Shown: positions 1 to 8,702, counted from the first letter of the stretch. The stretch: DNA of 64,000 nt from SKLM01 sp964450435 (GCA_964450435.1 CAYVCX010000002.1:1-64000), one strand, 5' to 3'. Notes: a model not told the origin generated them from the sequence alone. Numbers and translations are program-made.

Positions 1-169
1 GCCTGCGAGGTAACACGGACGCCGCAGCTCGAATGCAGGCTGGTAGGCGCAGCGGCCTTCCTCGCGGCCTCGGTTTCAGGGAATCGCGAACTGTGGTAAG
101 ATGAGCTAGCCCACATGTATTGTCTGGCAGAGGTCTGACGTCTCAAGCGCCGGGCCGTGAGGAGGCATG

Positions 170-1153
170 ATGAGAGCGCTTCTCGAGGATCTGCGACGCT
201 GGCTCGATGGGGATGAGTCCATCGCCGTGGCGACGGTCGTGCATTCGGCAGGGTCGTCGCCGCGACCGCTGGGCTCTCGCATGGCGGTGACTGCATCCGG
301 TCACATGGCCGGTTCGGTCAGCGGAGGATGCGTCGAGGGGGACGTGTTCCGCAAGGCCCAGGACGTCCTGGTCAACGACACGCCGCGGCGGGTCCACTAT
401 GGCACGGTTGATGAGACCGGGTGGGAGGTGGGGTTGGCTTGCGGCGGCAGCATCGATGTCTTTGTGGAGCCGTTCGACGAGATCCACCGCTACCTCATAG
501 ATGCCCTGGAGAAGGACGAGTCGGTCGCCCTGGGTACGCGTCTCGACGGCGGTGCGCATACCATCGTGTGGCCGGGTGGGGAGGTGCGCGGCGATCCGGC
601 GCTGGCCTCCGATCTGGCGGAGCTGTTCCCGGGGCCCGCCGCTGAGCTCCGGCACTCCCCCCAGGGGGACGTCTTCCTGGAGGTCTTCAGCCCATCGCCG
701 GCCCTGACTATCATCGGCGCAGTCCACATCTCCATCCCACTGGTGTCCATCGCGAAGGTCCTCGGCTTCCACGTGCGGCTGGTGGATGCGCGGCGTGCCT
801 TTGCCACTCGAGACCGCTTTCCCGACGTCGACGAGCTGATTGTGGCCTGGCCGCGGGACGCCATGCCCGCCCGCTACCTGCGCCCCTGCGACGCCGTCGT
901 CATATTGACCCACGACCCAAAGTTCGACGTCCCCGCTCTCGAGGTGGCCTTGAGGAGTCCCGTCGGATACGTGGGCTTGCTGGGCTCACCGAGCACCCAG
1001 GCGAAGCGCCACGCGGCCTTGAAGGACAAGGGTTTCAGCAGCGAGGATCTGGCGCGGATCCACGGGCCCGTCGGCCTGGATCTCGGCGGCCGACGGCCCG
1101 CCGAGATCGCGTTGGCGATCGCGGCCGAGATCGTGGCGCAGGGCAACGACTGA
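170..1153 (+). CDS. XdhC/CoxI-family molybdenum hydroxylase maturation protein
   Basis: About 327 residues with the two XdhC parts: an N-terminal XdhC_CoxI segment (about residues 10-80, with the VHSAGSSPRPLGSRM stretch and GSVSGGCVEG) and a C-terminal Rossmann-like part starting near residue 180 (LTIIGAVHIS). Family members bind and sulfurate molybdenum cofactor for insertion into xanthine/CO dehydrogenase-type molybdoenzymes, in the cytoplasm. No molybdenum hydroxylase is visible here, so its client lies elsewhere. Two in-frame ATGs stand at 167 and 170. AGGAGG at 160-165 is only 1 base from the first, so 170 is preferred. The usual GAGH of the Rossmann motif reads GAVH, a possible sign of divergent cofactor binding. 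The first 169 bases hold no recognisable gene. Confidence 0.85.
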   Translation: MRALLEDLRRWLDGDESIAVATVVHSAGSSPRPLGSRMAVTASGHMAGSVSGGCVEGDVFRKAQDVLVNDTPRRVHYGTVDETGWEVGLACGGSIDVFVEPFDEIHRYLIDALEKDESVALGTRLDGGAHTIVWPGGEVRGDPALASDLAELFPGPAAELRHSPQGDVFLEVFSPSPALTIIGAVHISIPLVSIAKVLGFHVRLVDARRAFATRDRFPDVDELIVAWPRDAMPARYLRPCDAVVILTHDPKFDVPALEVALRSPVGYVGLLGSPSTQAKRHAALKDKGFSSEDLARIHGPVGLDLGGRRPAEIALAIAAEIVAQGND

Positions 1154-1219
1154 GGCCCGGCCTGGCAGGGCTGCTGACGGTGCTGCGCTGCCCCTTAGCA
1201 CAGGTCGGCCCAGGTCGGA

Positions 1220-3082
1220 TCAGGGCTGCAGGTCGAGTTGCTCCAGATTCCACAACTCAGATCGCTGGCTGGGGGTGGGAATCAGGCCGGCCACCGACGT
1301 GCGCGCCAGCGTAACGCGCTGATGGCCGAACAGAGGCAGCACTGGGAGCTGCTCGGAGAAGATCCGTTGGGCCTCCGCGTGGCTGGACGCGTGATCCTCG
1401 CTGTCCGGAAGCGCCTTCAGGGCCCTTCGACACGCGTCATCGTATTCGGCGTTGATGAAACCTGCCAGGTTGGGTCTTCCCCAGTTCCCCTCCCCGGGCA
1501 TCTGGCTGCTCAGGAACAGGTCGCACAGCGGGAGGCCCGCCCCACGCCACGCCAGCTGCGCCAGGTCAAAGCGCCGGCCAAAGAGCACGCCCTCCGGGCC
1601 GGGGGCGAAAAGCTCTTCCGGCGGCAGTAGATGCAGGCTCGCCTGGATCCCGCAGGCCTTCAGGTCCGCCTGAACCAACTCCGCTGTGCGACCGCGGACT
1701 GGATCATCGGAGGTGTGATAGGTGATCTCGAAGGGCGTGCCGTCGGGGATGCCGGGAATTCCGAGCGCCCTTCGAACGCCGTCGTCTGCGGCGTGCCAGC
1801 CTGCCTGGGTCAGGAGCTGCCGGCCTGCCTCCGGATCGTAGTCCCACGCCGCCAGAGCCTGGTCTGCATACAAGGGGTGCTCCGGTGGGACGTAGCTGTG
1901 CGCCACGCGCCCGGCCGGCACGGATGCGGCCTCCGCGAGGGCGCGCCTGTCGATGCAGCGAGCGATGCCCCGCCGCACGCGTACGTCCTCAAAGAAGTCG
2001 GGGCGGTCGTAGTCGAGCGCCGGGCTTATCCCGAAGGCCAGAAACTCCCACGCCGCATCCTGCGTCGTGAGCGCCGCTACCTCTGGGGGGAGGGTGGCCT
2101 CCTCGAAGATCTCCAGAACCCGCTCCGCTGCCTCATGGGTGACGACGTCGCACCTTCCGTTGATGAGCCCCTGCGCCAGTTCCTCGGGGGTGTCCATGAA
2201 GTAGAACGTGACGTCGTCCAGACGGGGGAGGCCCTCGTTGGCACGGAAATAGAACCGATTGGGCTCGACGGTCAGGTAGTCTCCTGCGATCCACCGGCGG
2301 ATGACGAAGGGCCCCCATCCTAGCGGCTCTCTGGTCGACGCATGGGAACTGAGAAGCTCGGCGGCCGAAAGGCCTTCCCAATCATGGCGGGGCAGCGGAT
2401 GCCAGAAGTTGAGCGCGTACGCCGGGTCGGTGAAACCGGGCACGCCCTGCCAGATGACGGTCCGGGCGTCCACGGCGCGGTAGTCGGCGGTGCGTTCGAC
2501 CTGGTGCTTGTCCGCAGGCGTGGCCGGATCCGCGGCCATCTGGAAGGAGTAGACTGAATCATCAGCCGTCAGGGGCTCGCCGTCCGCCCAGCGCAGGTCA
2601 GAGCGGAGGGTGAACGTCACCACCATGTGTGCCATAGCGATCGGGGTGCCGTCAAAGACGACCGTTTCTCCGTGCGCGTCTTCCACGATGACCCCGGGTG
2701 CCAGCTCCAGCACCCTTCCGCTGGCGGCGAGCACCCGGTCTCCGGCTTGGGCCGAGCCCGTCTCCACCGCGGCTGTGCCATCCTCTATGCTCGGCAGCGT
2801 GCTGAGGATCACCGGCTGGAGGCTGTAGCGCCGGTTGTCTATGGGCCCGTCGTAGATGGCCTGCCATACGTGATGCGCCACCGCGCTGTCGGTGCCGTAG
2901 ATGTAAAGGCTGTCAGGTTCCTCCGACAGGCAGACGGCAATGCCCTTTGGTTCAGGTGTTGGTGACGGGACGGGCGACGGAGTTGGCGTGGGAGTGGATG
3001 CTGCAGGCGGGGGCACGGCGGGCCGCCCCGCGCAAGCGGTGCAGAGGACGAGGGCAGAGAGGACAGTGAGGATTTCCCTCAT
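1220..3082 (-). CDS. ABC transporter substrate-binding lipoprotein, peptide/nickel type (SBP_bac_5)
   Basis: About 620 residues. A short hydrophobic signal ends in a lipobox-like CTAC with the lipidated Cys at residue 17, followed by a Pro/Thr linker (about 23-47). The rest is a large extracytoplasmic solute-binding domain of the dipeptide/oligopeptide class (VTFTLRSDLRWADGEPLTADD is the diagnostic region). It should bind peptides, nickel chelates or similar ligands outside the membrane and pass them to a permease. No permease or ATPase is adjacent, so it is an orphan here. The start at 3082 is chosen because it opens the signal peptide; an upstream in-frame ATG at 3112 would add ten non-hydrophobic residues. 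It converges on the XdhC gene. Confidence 0.85.
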   Translation of the reverse strand: MREILTVLSALVLCTACAGRPAVPPPAASTPTPTPSPVPSPTPEPKGIAVCLSEEPDSLYIYGTDSAVAHHVWQAIYDGPIDNRRYSLQPVILSTLPSIEDGTAAVETGSAQAGDRVLAASGRVLELAPGVIVEDAHGETVVFDGTPIAMAHMVVTFTLRSDLRWADGEPLTADDSVYSFQMAADPATPADKHQVERTADYRAVDARTVIWQGVPGFTDPAYALNFWHPLPRHDWEGLSAAELLSSHASTREPLGWGPFVIRRWIAGDYLTVEPNRFYFRANEGLPRLDDVTFYFMDTPEELAQGLINGRCDVVTHEAAERVLEIFEEATLPPEVAALTTQDAAWEFLAFGISPALDYDRPDFFEDVRVRRGIARCIDRRALAEAASVPAGRVAHSYVPPEHPLYADQALAAWDYDPEAGRQLLTQAGWHAADDGVRRALGIPGIPDGTPFEITYHTSDDPVRGRTAELVQADLKACGIQASLHLLPPEELFAPGPEGVLFGRRFDLAQLAWRGAGLPLCDLFLSSQMPGEGNWGRPNLAGFINAEYDDACRRALKALPDSEDHASSHAEAQRIFSEQLPVLPLFGHQRVTLARTSVAGLIPTPSQRSELWNLEQLDLQP

Positions 3083-3158
3083 AGAGACTTGAACTCTTGT
3101 GGTGAGAAGCATCTCAGCCGGCGGTCAGGCGCTTGATGGCACCCGACCATCGGCAGCG

Positions 3159-3187
3159 ATTCTAGCACCCGGATATGGGGCTGTCAA
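3159..3187 (-). promoter_or_regulatory. Sigma-70-type promoter of the solute-binding protein gene
   Basis: Reading leftward, TTGACA (3187-3182), a 17-base spacer and TAGAAT (3164-3159), an almost consensus match. Transcription would start near 3152, about 70 bases before the ATG at 3082. Confidence 0.7.
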
Positions 3188-3461
3188 CCGTCAGCCAGCC
3201 TTCGTAAGGGGCGTGGGGGAGGGCGCCACGTGCCCGGTGCCCATTCTGGTCATCCCGACCGCGCCACAGCAGGGCGCAAGGCCTTCTTGTCATCTCGACC
3301 GGAAGGGGGTGGAGCGTGGGGCAGCGGAGGAACGGCGCGGGGTTGTCAGATGGCAGGCTTTGCACGGCGAAGGAACCTCCTTTCCCGCCCCAGCACCACT
3401 TCGCCCGGCCGACGCGTTTCCCACGTGTTTCCCGTGCTCCGCCGCGGATTCATTCGCGGCA
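3188..3461. other. Non-coding spacer with decayed intergenic repeat text
   Basis: No credible gene. At 3250-3330 there are two phrases of the type TCAT-C-TCGACCGG (near 3253 and 3290), which resemble debris of dispersed intergenic repeats. The remainder carries no recognisable signal. Confidence 0.4.
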
Positions 3462-3819
3462 TAGTACTACAGCCGCACATCGGCAATCAGAGCTTCCTGG
3501 ACGGCCGAGGAGCGTCCACGTGTGAGCTGTTCTTGGCGAGCGGGAGGGAGATTCCTCGTCGCTCCGGTCGCTGCGATTCCTGCGCTCCTACCAAGAAACT
3601 GATCACCGAGAACCGTCACTCCGAGCGAGCACCCCGATGCCGTCATTCCGAGTGAGCGCAGCGAGTCGAGGAATCTCGCGCTTGCTGGCAACGAGATTCC
3701 TCCGCTACACTCCGCTGTGCTCCGTTCCGGACGGAATGGTGAACCCGGTGGTTTCTTGCATCCTCAGTGGTGCGCGGATCACGGGTGTTCCCGAAATGAC
3801 AAGTGCGGTTGTAGTAATA
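3462..3819. repeat. MITE-like dispersed element, copy 1
   Basis: A 358-bp non-coding unit bounded by imperfect 17-bp terminal inverted repeats (TAGTACTACAGCCGCAC at 3462-3478 and GTGCGGTTGTAGTAATA at 3803-3819). Inside, GAGATTCCTCG near 3549 and CGAGGAATCTCG near 3669 are inverted relative to each other, so the transcript could fold into a long hairpin. A second copy of the same length and organisation lies at 30047-30405. There is no open reading frame for a transposase, so any mobility would have to be in trans. Confidence 0.75.
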
Positions 3820-3850
3820 CCGGCTGCCCACAAGGCCAGCGCCGAGGGGT

Positions 3851-3879
3851 TTGCACAAAGCTTTCCCTGTGAGTATAAT
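3851..3879 (+). promoter_or_regulatory. Sigma-70-type promoter of the PpiC lipoprotein gene
   Basis: TTGCAC (3851-3856), 17-base spacer, TATAAT (3874-3879). It lies 30 bases beyond the end of the MITE-like element and about 57 bases before the ATG at 3937. Confidence 0.7.
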
Positions 3880-3936
3880 GGCTTCACTTCGCGCGAGGGG
3901 TCGTTGTGAGCTGGCGTCCAGAATGAGGGGCAGTCA

Positions 3937-4950
3937 ATGATGCTGAGGAGGATTGGGGGGCTCGCCGGGATAGCCCTGGTGTTGGCGTCCACAGGATGCG
4001 CAAGCGTCGTCCCTGCGTCCTTGCTACCAAGCCCCACGCCGATGCCGCCGAGTCCTACCGCGATGCTGGAGAGTGCGCTGTCCACTCCGTCGGAGCGGCC
4101 GCCCACGCAGGTGCCGCCCTCTCCCACACCCGCACCCACCTCTACCCCTACACCGGCCCTGGCGGCGCGGGTCAACGGCGAGCCCATCTATTTGGCTGAG
4201 TACGAACGTGAGCTGGCCCGCTACGCGTCCACCCTGGCAGCTCAAGACGTCGATCCTGACGGCGAGGAAGGTCGGGAGAAACTGAGTCAGGCGCGTGGTG
4301 GGATTCTTGACGTGATGATTGAGCAGTTCCTCATCGAGCAAGCCGCGGCGGAAGCTGGCGTGCGAATCACCGATTCTGAGGTGGATGATTACATGCGAGA
4401 CATGGTCGCCGAGGCCGGGGGAGAGGAGACCTTCCGCGAAAAATTGGAGGCGTGGGGTGAGACGTACGAAGGGGCCAGACTCCAGGTGCGGGCCCAGCTG
4501 CTGGCGATGGCCATGACCCAGCGCGTGGTCTCCGCCGTGCCCCAATCGGCGGAGCAGGTTCGCGCCCGTCACATCGTGGTGGACACGGCAGAGGAGGCAA
4601 GGCGGATTCACGATCAGCTGGCAGCCGGCGCTGATTTCGCTGCCCTGGCCGGGGCTCACTCCCAGGACCCAAGCACCCGAGACTTCGGTGGTGACCTGGG
4701 GTTCTTCCCGCGCGGTATTCTGATGGCCCCAGAAGTGGAGCAAGCTGCCTTTGCCTTGCAGCCGGGGCAGTTCAGCGACATCGTGACCAGCACCCTCGGC
4801 TACCATATTGTACAGGTCGTCGAGCGTGATCCCGATCGGCCGATCAGTGCCAGCAATCTACAGCTTCTGCGAGAGCAGGCCGTACAGCGGTGGATTGAGG
4901 ACCTGTGGGCCCGGGCGGATGTGGAGCGCCTGGTAGAGATATCTCCATAG
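3937..4950 (+). CDS. PpiC/SurA-type peptidyl-prolyl isomerase lipoprotein
   Basis: 337 residues. The signal peptide ends at a lipobox (STGC, Cys21), then a Pro/Thr/Ser linker (about 26-76) tethers the folded part outside the membrane. Residues about 80-190 look like the SurA-N helical chaperone region. Residues about 203-296 form a PpiC rotamase domain (ARHIVVDT, GADFAALA, SQDPSTRDFGGDLGFF, LGYHIVQV). Expected role: folding of exported proteins by cis-trans prolyl isomerisation, as in the PrsA/SurA families. GAGGGG at 3925-3930 supports the ATG at 3937; a second ATG follows directly at 3940. Transcribed from the TTGCAC/TATAAT promoter just upstream. Confidence 0.88.
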   Translation: MMLRRIGGLAGIALVLASTGCASVVPASLLPSPTPMPPSPTAMLESALSTPSERPPTQVPPSPTPAPTSTPTPALAARVNGEPIYLAEYERELARYASTLAAQDVDPDGEEGREKLSQARGGILDVMIEQFLIEQAAAEAGVRITDSEVDDYMRDMVAEAGGEETFREKLEAWGETYEGARLQVRAQLLAMAMTQRVVSAVPQSAEQVRARHIVVDTAEEARRIHDQLAAGADFAALAGAHSQDPSTRDFGGDLGFFPRGILMAPEVEQAAFALQPGQFSDIVTSTLGYHIVQVVERDPDRPISASNLQLLREQAVQRWIEDLWARADVERLVEISP

Positions 4951-5070
4951 TTGGGGCCGCTGCCGCTGCTGTTTCCGGCACTGGCCGCTGGTCCGGTTCC
5001 GATCGTCCGGTAGAGACTGGCTCGCTCAACCGTCCGTCCCTGAGCGAGACTGCAACCAGGAGGTGTGGCG

Positions 5071-5814
5071 ATGCGTAATGCCCGGGGCAAGCTTCTCAAT
5101 GTTCTGACCATCTTTGTGCTCGTCGCGACAATCTGTCTTGCCAGCTTCTACGGCCTCGTGGCCCTCGGCGTGTACGAGATCTTCCCTCCACCGACGCCTG
5201 TCCCTGTAGCTCAGCTGCCTACGGACACGCCCACACCGGTGGACACGCCCATCCCCACCTGGACCCCGACGCCTCTGGCGACGGGGACGCCAACCGGGCC
5301 GCCCACCGATACACCCGGCCCGACGCTGACGCCCTCCTCCACGCCGACTCTGCCGCCCACAGCGACGCCGCTGCCGACAGACACGCCGGTTCCCCCGCCG
5401 ACGGACACGCCGACCATCACGCCGACGCCGGGCGCCACGCGCTCGGTCTGGCCCTTCACGCACGAGGTCACGTTCAAGTCTCCTCCCTACGAGAGATGCA
5501 ACTGGACCGGCGTGGCTGGATACGTGCAGGATCTGGACGGCAATCCGCTCCCAGGCTATCCGATCCATATCTGGGGGGGCGGGATCGACGAGGTGGTTAT
5601 TGCCGGCGCCGATCCTCGTTTCAACACCATCTACGGCTCTCAGGCGGCGTGGGAGCAGTTCTTCGCACCGAGTCCGAAGGTGATAGAGATACACGTCCAG
5701 CTTCACGATCCCTTCCGCGAGGGCAATCCGCCCGCCTCGGATGAGATCGTGATCGAGTTGCCCGGCACCTGCGACCAGGCCCTCGCCTTCGTCGTGCTCA
5801 CACAGAATCACTAG
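5071..5814 (+). CDS. Membrane-anchored Thr/Pro-linker protein with a carboxypeptidase-regulatory-like domain
   Basis: 247 residues from the ATG at 5071, placed 7 bases after a perfect AGGAGG (5058-5063); an in-frame GTG at 5065 is too close to it. One membrane segment (about residues 9-32) is followed by about 85 residues of Thr-Pro repeats (38-123), which behave as an extended extracellular stalk. The C-terminal 120 residues contain TGVAGYVQDLDGNPLPGYPI, which resembles the transthyretin-like fold of carboxypeptidase regulatory or Cna-B repeats. Two cysteines in this domain could form a disulfide. No enzymatic motif is seen, and the function is unknown beyond surface display. Confidence 0.7.
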   Translation: MRNARGKLLNVLTIFVLVATICLASFYGLVALGVYEIFPPPTPVPVAQLPTDTPTPVDTPIPTWTPTPLATGTPTGPPTDTPGPTLTPSSTPTLPPTATPLPTDTPVPPPTDTPTITPTPGATRSVWPFTHEVTFKSPPYERCNWTGVAGYVQDLDGNPLPGYPIHIWGGGIDEVVIAGADPRFNTIYGSQAAWEQFFAPSPKVIEIHVQLHDPFREGNPPASDEIVIELPGTCDQALAFVVLTQNH

Positions 5815-5967
5815 AGGGGCAACCGGGGCTGAAGTGGCGGCTGACAGAATCATCGGGGCCGAGGGCCTCGAGGCGCCGCTGGGCGGGAGCTTCCTCCGTG
5901 GGTCGACCCTGCCGGGGCGAGGGGGCGCCGCCCCGGACGCAGCGTCCCTGGGCCTGTCGTCGGCGTC

Positions 5968-6150
5968 GTGCGCTCCGCCGAGATGGCTGGCGCGGTGCAG
6001 CGTGCAATCACGGTGCTGAAGATGCGGCGACTGGACCACTCCAAGGGGATTCGCGGGCACCGGATTCAACCGGGTGGTCGGACGGTGCTGGGTGTCCTGG
6101 AAGGGTGTCGGGGGCTCCCTGGCGGCGTGTCGCATGCACCGTCCGGGTAG
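5968..6150 (+). pseudogene. C-terminal fossil of a KaiC/RAD55-like RecA-superfamily ATPase
   Basis: The stretch from the ATG at 5983 reads RAITVLKMRRLDHSKGIRGH and then VLGVLEGCRGL. In KaiC-like ATPases the C-terminal strand pair reads roughly R-x-L-x-V-x-K-M-R-G-x-x-H-x-x-x-I-R-x-x-x-I followed by a G-x-x-GLLxG tail, so the match covers only the last 45 or so residues. No Walker A or B part precedes it, and 5815-5967 has no matching frame. It is therefore read as a remnant, not a working gene. The rest of the 5815-6166 spacer shows nothing else. Confidence 0.5.
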
Positions 6151-6166
6151 CCGAAGGCATCGGCCC

Positions 6167-6979
6167 ATGGGCACGCTCTACGTCGTCGGCACCCCGATAG
6201 GGAACCTGGAGGACATTACCCTTCGGGCGCTGCGCACCCTCAGAGAGGTCTCTCTCATTGCCGCGGAGGATACACGCCGTGCCCGCATTCTCACCCGGCA
6301 CCACGAGATCGGCACGTCGACCACCAGCTATTTCGAGGGTAACAAGCTGACGAAGCTGGGCGCGGTGCTGGAAGCCCTGGATGAGGGTGACGTGGCATTG
6401 ATCTCCGAGGCGGGAATGCCGGGGCTTTCCGACCCCGGCTACGAGCTGATCCAGGCAGTGATTGAAGAGGGCCATCCCGTGGTGCCCGTACCGGGTCCTA
6501 CGGCACCGGTGACCGCCCTGGTCGTGTCCGGCTTGCCCACAGACAGCTTCATCTTCCTTGGCTATCTCCCCCGCCGGCAGAGCAGGCGTCGGCGCCTCCT
6601 CGAAGGCGTGGCGCGTGAGCAGCGCACTCTGGTCGCTTTCGAGGCGCCGCATCGGCTGCGCGCGAGCCTGGCGGACATCGGGACGGTCCTGGGCGAGCGA
6701 CCTCTCGCTCTGTGCCGCGAGTTGACCAAGGCTTACGAAGAGGTCTGGCGCGGGACCGTCTCTGAGGCTCGGGCCCACTTCGAAGAGCACGAGCCGCGGG
6801 GCGAGTTCACCGTCGTGATCGGTGGAGCCAGCGAGGAACAACGGCGCTGGGATGAAGAACAGGTCCGCGCGGCCCTCAGAGACTTACTGGCCCAGGGCCT
6901 GCGCCGGCCCGATGCTGCGAAGCGCGTCGCCGAGCTCTCCGGCTGGGACCGCGGCGCGGTCTACCAGCTGGGCCTCTGA
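6167..6979 (+). CDS. rsmI: 16S rRNA (cytidine1402-2'-O)-methyltransferase
   Basis: 270 residues, the usual RsmI length. Family signatures in order: VGTPIGNLEDITLRAL at the N-terminus, AEDTRRARILT, ISEAGMPGLSDPG, VPGPTAPVTALVVSGLPTD and FLGYLPR. It belongs to the tetrapyrrole-methylase fold and uses S-adenosylmethionine to methylate the ribose of C1402 in 16S rRNA. The start at 6167 is set by homology at MGTLYVVG; upstream in-frame ATGs would add a sequence that overlaps the KaiC-like fossil. The next gene on the same strand begins 115 bases later. Confidence 0.93.
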   Translation: MGTLYVVGTPIGNLEDITLRALRTLREVSLIAAEDTRRARILTRHHEIGTSTTSYFEGNKLTKLGAVLEALDEGDVALISEAGMPGLSDPGYELIQAVIEEGHPVVPVPGPTAPVTALVVSGLPTDSFIFLGYLPRRQSRRRRLLEGVAREQRTLVAFEAPHRLRASLADIGTVLGERPLALCRELTKAYEEVWRGTVSEARAHFEEHEPRGEFTVVIGGASEEQRRWDEEQVRAALRDLLAQGLRRPDAAKRVAELSGWDRGAVYQLGL

Positions 6980-7094
6980 TTCCCTGCCCGCTGCCTTCGG
7001 CCACGGATTGGGCGGACAGGGGCTACGCAAGGCAGGAGCTACGCAAGGCAGGGGCTCTCCAGGTGTGAACTCTCCAGGCATGGACTCTAGAGGC

Positions 7095-8300
7095 ATGGAT
7101 CTGACACGCGAAGAACGCGCGATGCTGGCGGGAGACCTCGGCCCCGGCGCGGGCAAGGCGATGGAGATCATCGTCGCGCTGGGACGGATCTACGACGCCC
7201 GGCGGCTGGTCCCCGTGAGTTCGGTGCAGGTGGCGGGGGTCAGCTACCGCAACCTGGGGGAAGCTGGCCTGGAGTTTCTCAACGAGTGGGCCGCGGCAGG
7301 GGCAACGGTGCGCGTTCCCGCCACGCTGAACCCCGCTGGAGTCGATCTTCGCGCATGGCAGGAGCTTGGGTTCTCCGCCGGCTTCGCCGAGCGCCAGATG
7401 GCAGTTGTGCAGGCCTATGAGGCCTTGGGCGTGCGTCCTACCTGCACGTGCACGCCCTACCTGGTGGGGAACGTGCCGCGCCCGGGTGAACACGTGGCCT
7501 GGGCCGAGTCGTCGGCCGTGAGCTACGCCAACTCAGTGCTGGGAGCGCGCACCAACCGCGAGGGCGGGCCCAGCGCCATGGCGGCTGCCATTGCGGGCCG
7601 CACTGCCGCGTACGGCCTTCACCTGGATCAGAATCGCCGCGCTTCGCTGCGGGTCGAGGTTCGATGTGCGGTTGAGACCCTGTCCGATTTCGGCGCGCTG
7701 GGCTATCTGGTCGGGAAGCAGGCTGGGAACAGGGTGCCGTTCTTCACCGGCCTGATGGAGTGCTCCAATGTCGCCTTGAGGGCGCTGGGAGCGGCGATGG
7801 CGGCCAGCGGGGCCGTCGCTCTCTACCACGTTGACGGCGTCACGCCGGAAGCGGGCAGCCCGCAGGTGTTGCTGCCCGACCACCGGACGCTTGTCGTGAG
7901 CGACCTGCAGGCTGCCTATGCGGCACTCAACTCCGAAGCGAAGGAAATTGACCTGGTCTGGTTCGGCTGCCCCCACGCTGGATTGGAGGAGATTTCGCGG
8001 ATCGTGCGGCTGTTGGAAGGCCGGCGCGTGACCTCAGCCCTGTGGGTTACCACCGCTCGAGGGACCCGCGAGCGTGCCGAATCGGAGGGATTGGTGCGGG
8101 CCATCGAGAGGAGCGGAGGCCGCGTGGTCTCCGACATGTGCGTGGTCGTGGCGCCGATGCAGGAGTTGAACTTCCACACTGTGGCTACTCCTTCGGCCAA
8201 GGGCGCATTCTACCTGCCCTCGCACTCCGGGCTGTTTGTGCGCTACGGAACGGTCGAGCAGTGCGTTGAAGCCGCCGTCGCCGGCGCGTGGCGCGGGTAG
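7095..8300 (+). CDS. Aconitase X (AcnX, DUF521) large-subunit protein
   Basis: 401 residues. It shows the AcnX pattern: LTREERAMLAG and KAMEIIVALG at the N-terminus, VSYRNLGEAGLEFL, CTCTPYLVGN, AWAESSAVSYANSVLGARTN and GGPSAMAAAIAGRTA, consistent with the Fe-S/metal hydro-lyase fold. Characterised relatives are cis-3-hydroxy-L-proline dehydratases and the archaeal phosphomevalonate dehydratase; the substrate cannot be assigned from sequence. The small-subunit swivel domain (DUF126), often separate or fused, is not visible in or next to this gene. Starts at 7080 or 7095 are both possible; 7095 matches the family N-terminus. A 16-base unit (GCTACGCAAGGCAGGA-like) is tandemly duplicated just upstream at 7022-7053. 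Confidence 0.8.
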   Translation: MDLTREERAMLAGDLGPGAGKAMEIIVALGRIYDARRLVPVSSVQVAGVSYRNLGEAGLEFLNEWAAAGATVRVPATLNPAGVDLRAWQELGFSAGFAERQMAVVQAYEALGVRPTCTCTPYLVGNVPRPGEHVAWAESSAVSYANSVLGARTNREGGPSAMAAAIAGRTAAYGLHLDQNRRASLRVEVRCAVETLSDFGALGYLVGKQAGNRVPFFTGLMECSNVALRALGAAMAASGAVALYHVDGVTPEAGSPQVLLPDHRTLVVSDLQAAYAALNSEAKEIDLVWFGCPHAGLEEISRIVRLLEGRRVTSALWVTTARGTRERAESEGLVRAIERSGGRVVSDMCVVVAPMQELNFHTVATPSAKGAFYLPSHSGLFVRYGTVEQCVEAAVAGAWRG

Positions 8301-8380
8301 CCCCGGCGCTCTCCCCTGTGTCGGGGGTCTCGGGCGCCCACGCTTTCCCTTCAGCTCACAGGGCTCTGGTGGTGTTGACG

Positions 8381-8580
8381 CGGGTCACAGACCCGCTACG
8401 AGCACGAGGATGGGCGATGGTGGGTCTGCGAGCGCGTGGGCTGACCGCGCGGGAGTCGCAGGCCCGCTGGTAGCGCGGGGGTGTGGGCCCTTCGGTGAGG
8501 CTCGTAGGGGTCTGTGACCCCGAATCTGGCTGTGGGTGGCTGAGCGGGCTTTGCTGAAGTGGACGCGGGTCACAGACCCG
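8381..8580. repeat. Three short hairpin repeats, GGGTC-ACA-GACCC type
   Basis: CGGGTCACAGACCCG occurs at 8381-8395 and again at 8566-8580, and the inverse form GGGGTCTGTGACCCC at 8507-8521. Each is a 5-6 bp stem with a 3-base loop, embedded in similar flanks (GACGCG before, GCTACGAG or TTGTGAACGC after). They fill most of the 8301-8626 spacer, which otherwise has no gene. They look like a small dispersed palindromic repeat family. Confidence 0.6.
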
Positions 8581-8626
8581 TTGTGAACGCGCGGGCGGAG
8601 GACCTTCCGCCCCTTCTGCCGGGCGC

Positions 8627-8654
8627 TTGCCGCGGCCTACCCCCGTGCTATAAT
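8627..8654 (+). promoter_or_regulatory. Promoter of the LuxR-HTH/kelch gene
   Basis: TTGCCG (8627-8632), 16-base spacer, TATAAT (8649-8654). The expected start point, about 8661-8664, falls on an in-frame GTG at 8664, so a leaderless transcript starting at that GTG is possible. Confidence 0.6.
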
Positions 8655-8702
8655 TCTCTCTGTGTGAACGTCGCGACTAGCGGGCTTCACCGCACCCTGA
8701 AT

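Noticed and set aside
1..166. tRNA or other stable RNA at the left edge
   Set aside because: No cloverleaf or conserved T-loop could be found; no tRNA or rRNA was recognised elsewhere in the window either.
3462..3819. Protein-coding gene inside the MITE-like element
   Set aside because: Short frames on both strands are not kept between the two copies and lack start signals.
5211..5477. Minus-strand Val/Gly-repeat protein opposite the Thr/Pro stalk
   Set aside because: It is the antisense translation of the Thr-Pro codon repeats of the real gene.
7022..7053. CRISPR-like tandem units before the AcnX gene
   Set aside because: Only two directly adjacent 16-base units without spacers; a simple tandem duplication. 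No CRISPR array was seen anywhere in the window.
6822..7094. Extension of the aconitase-X protein back into rsmI
   Set aside because: The extended part overlaps rsmI out of frame and has no similarity to the AcnX N-terminus.
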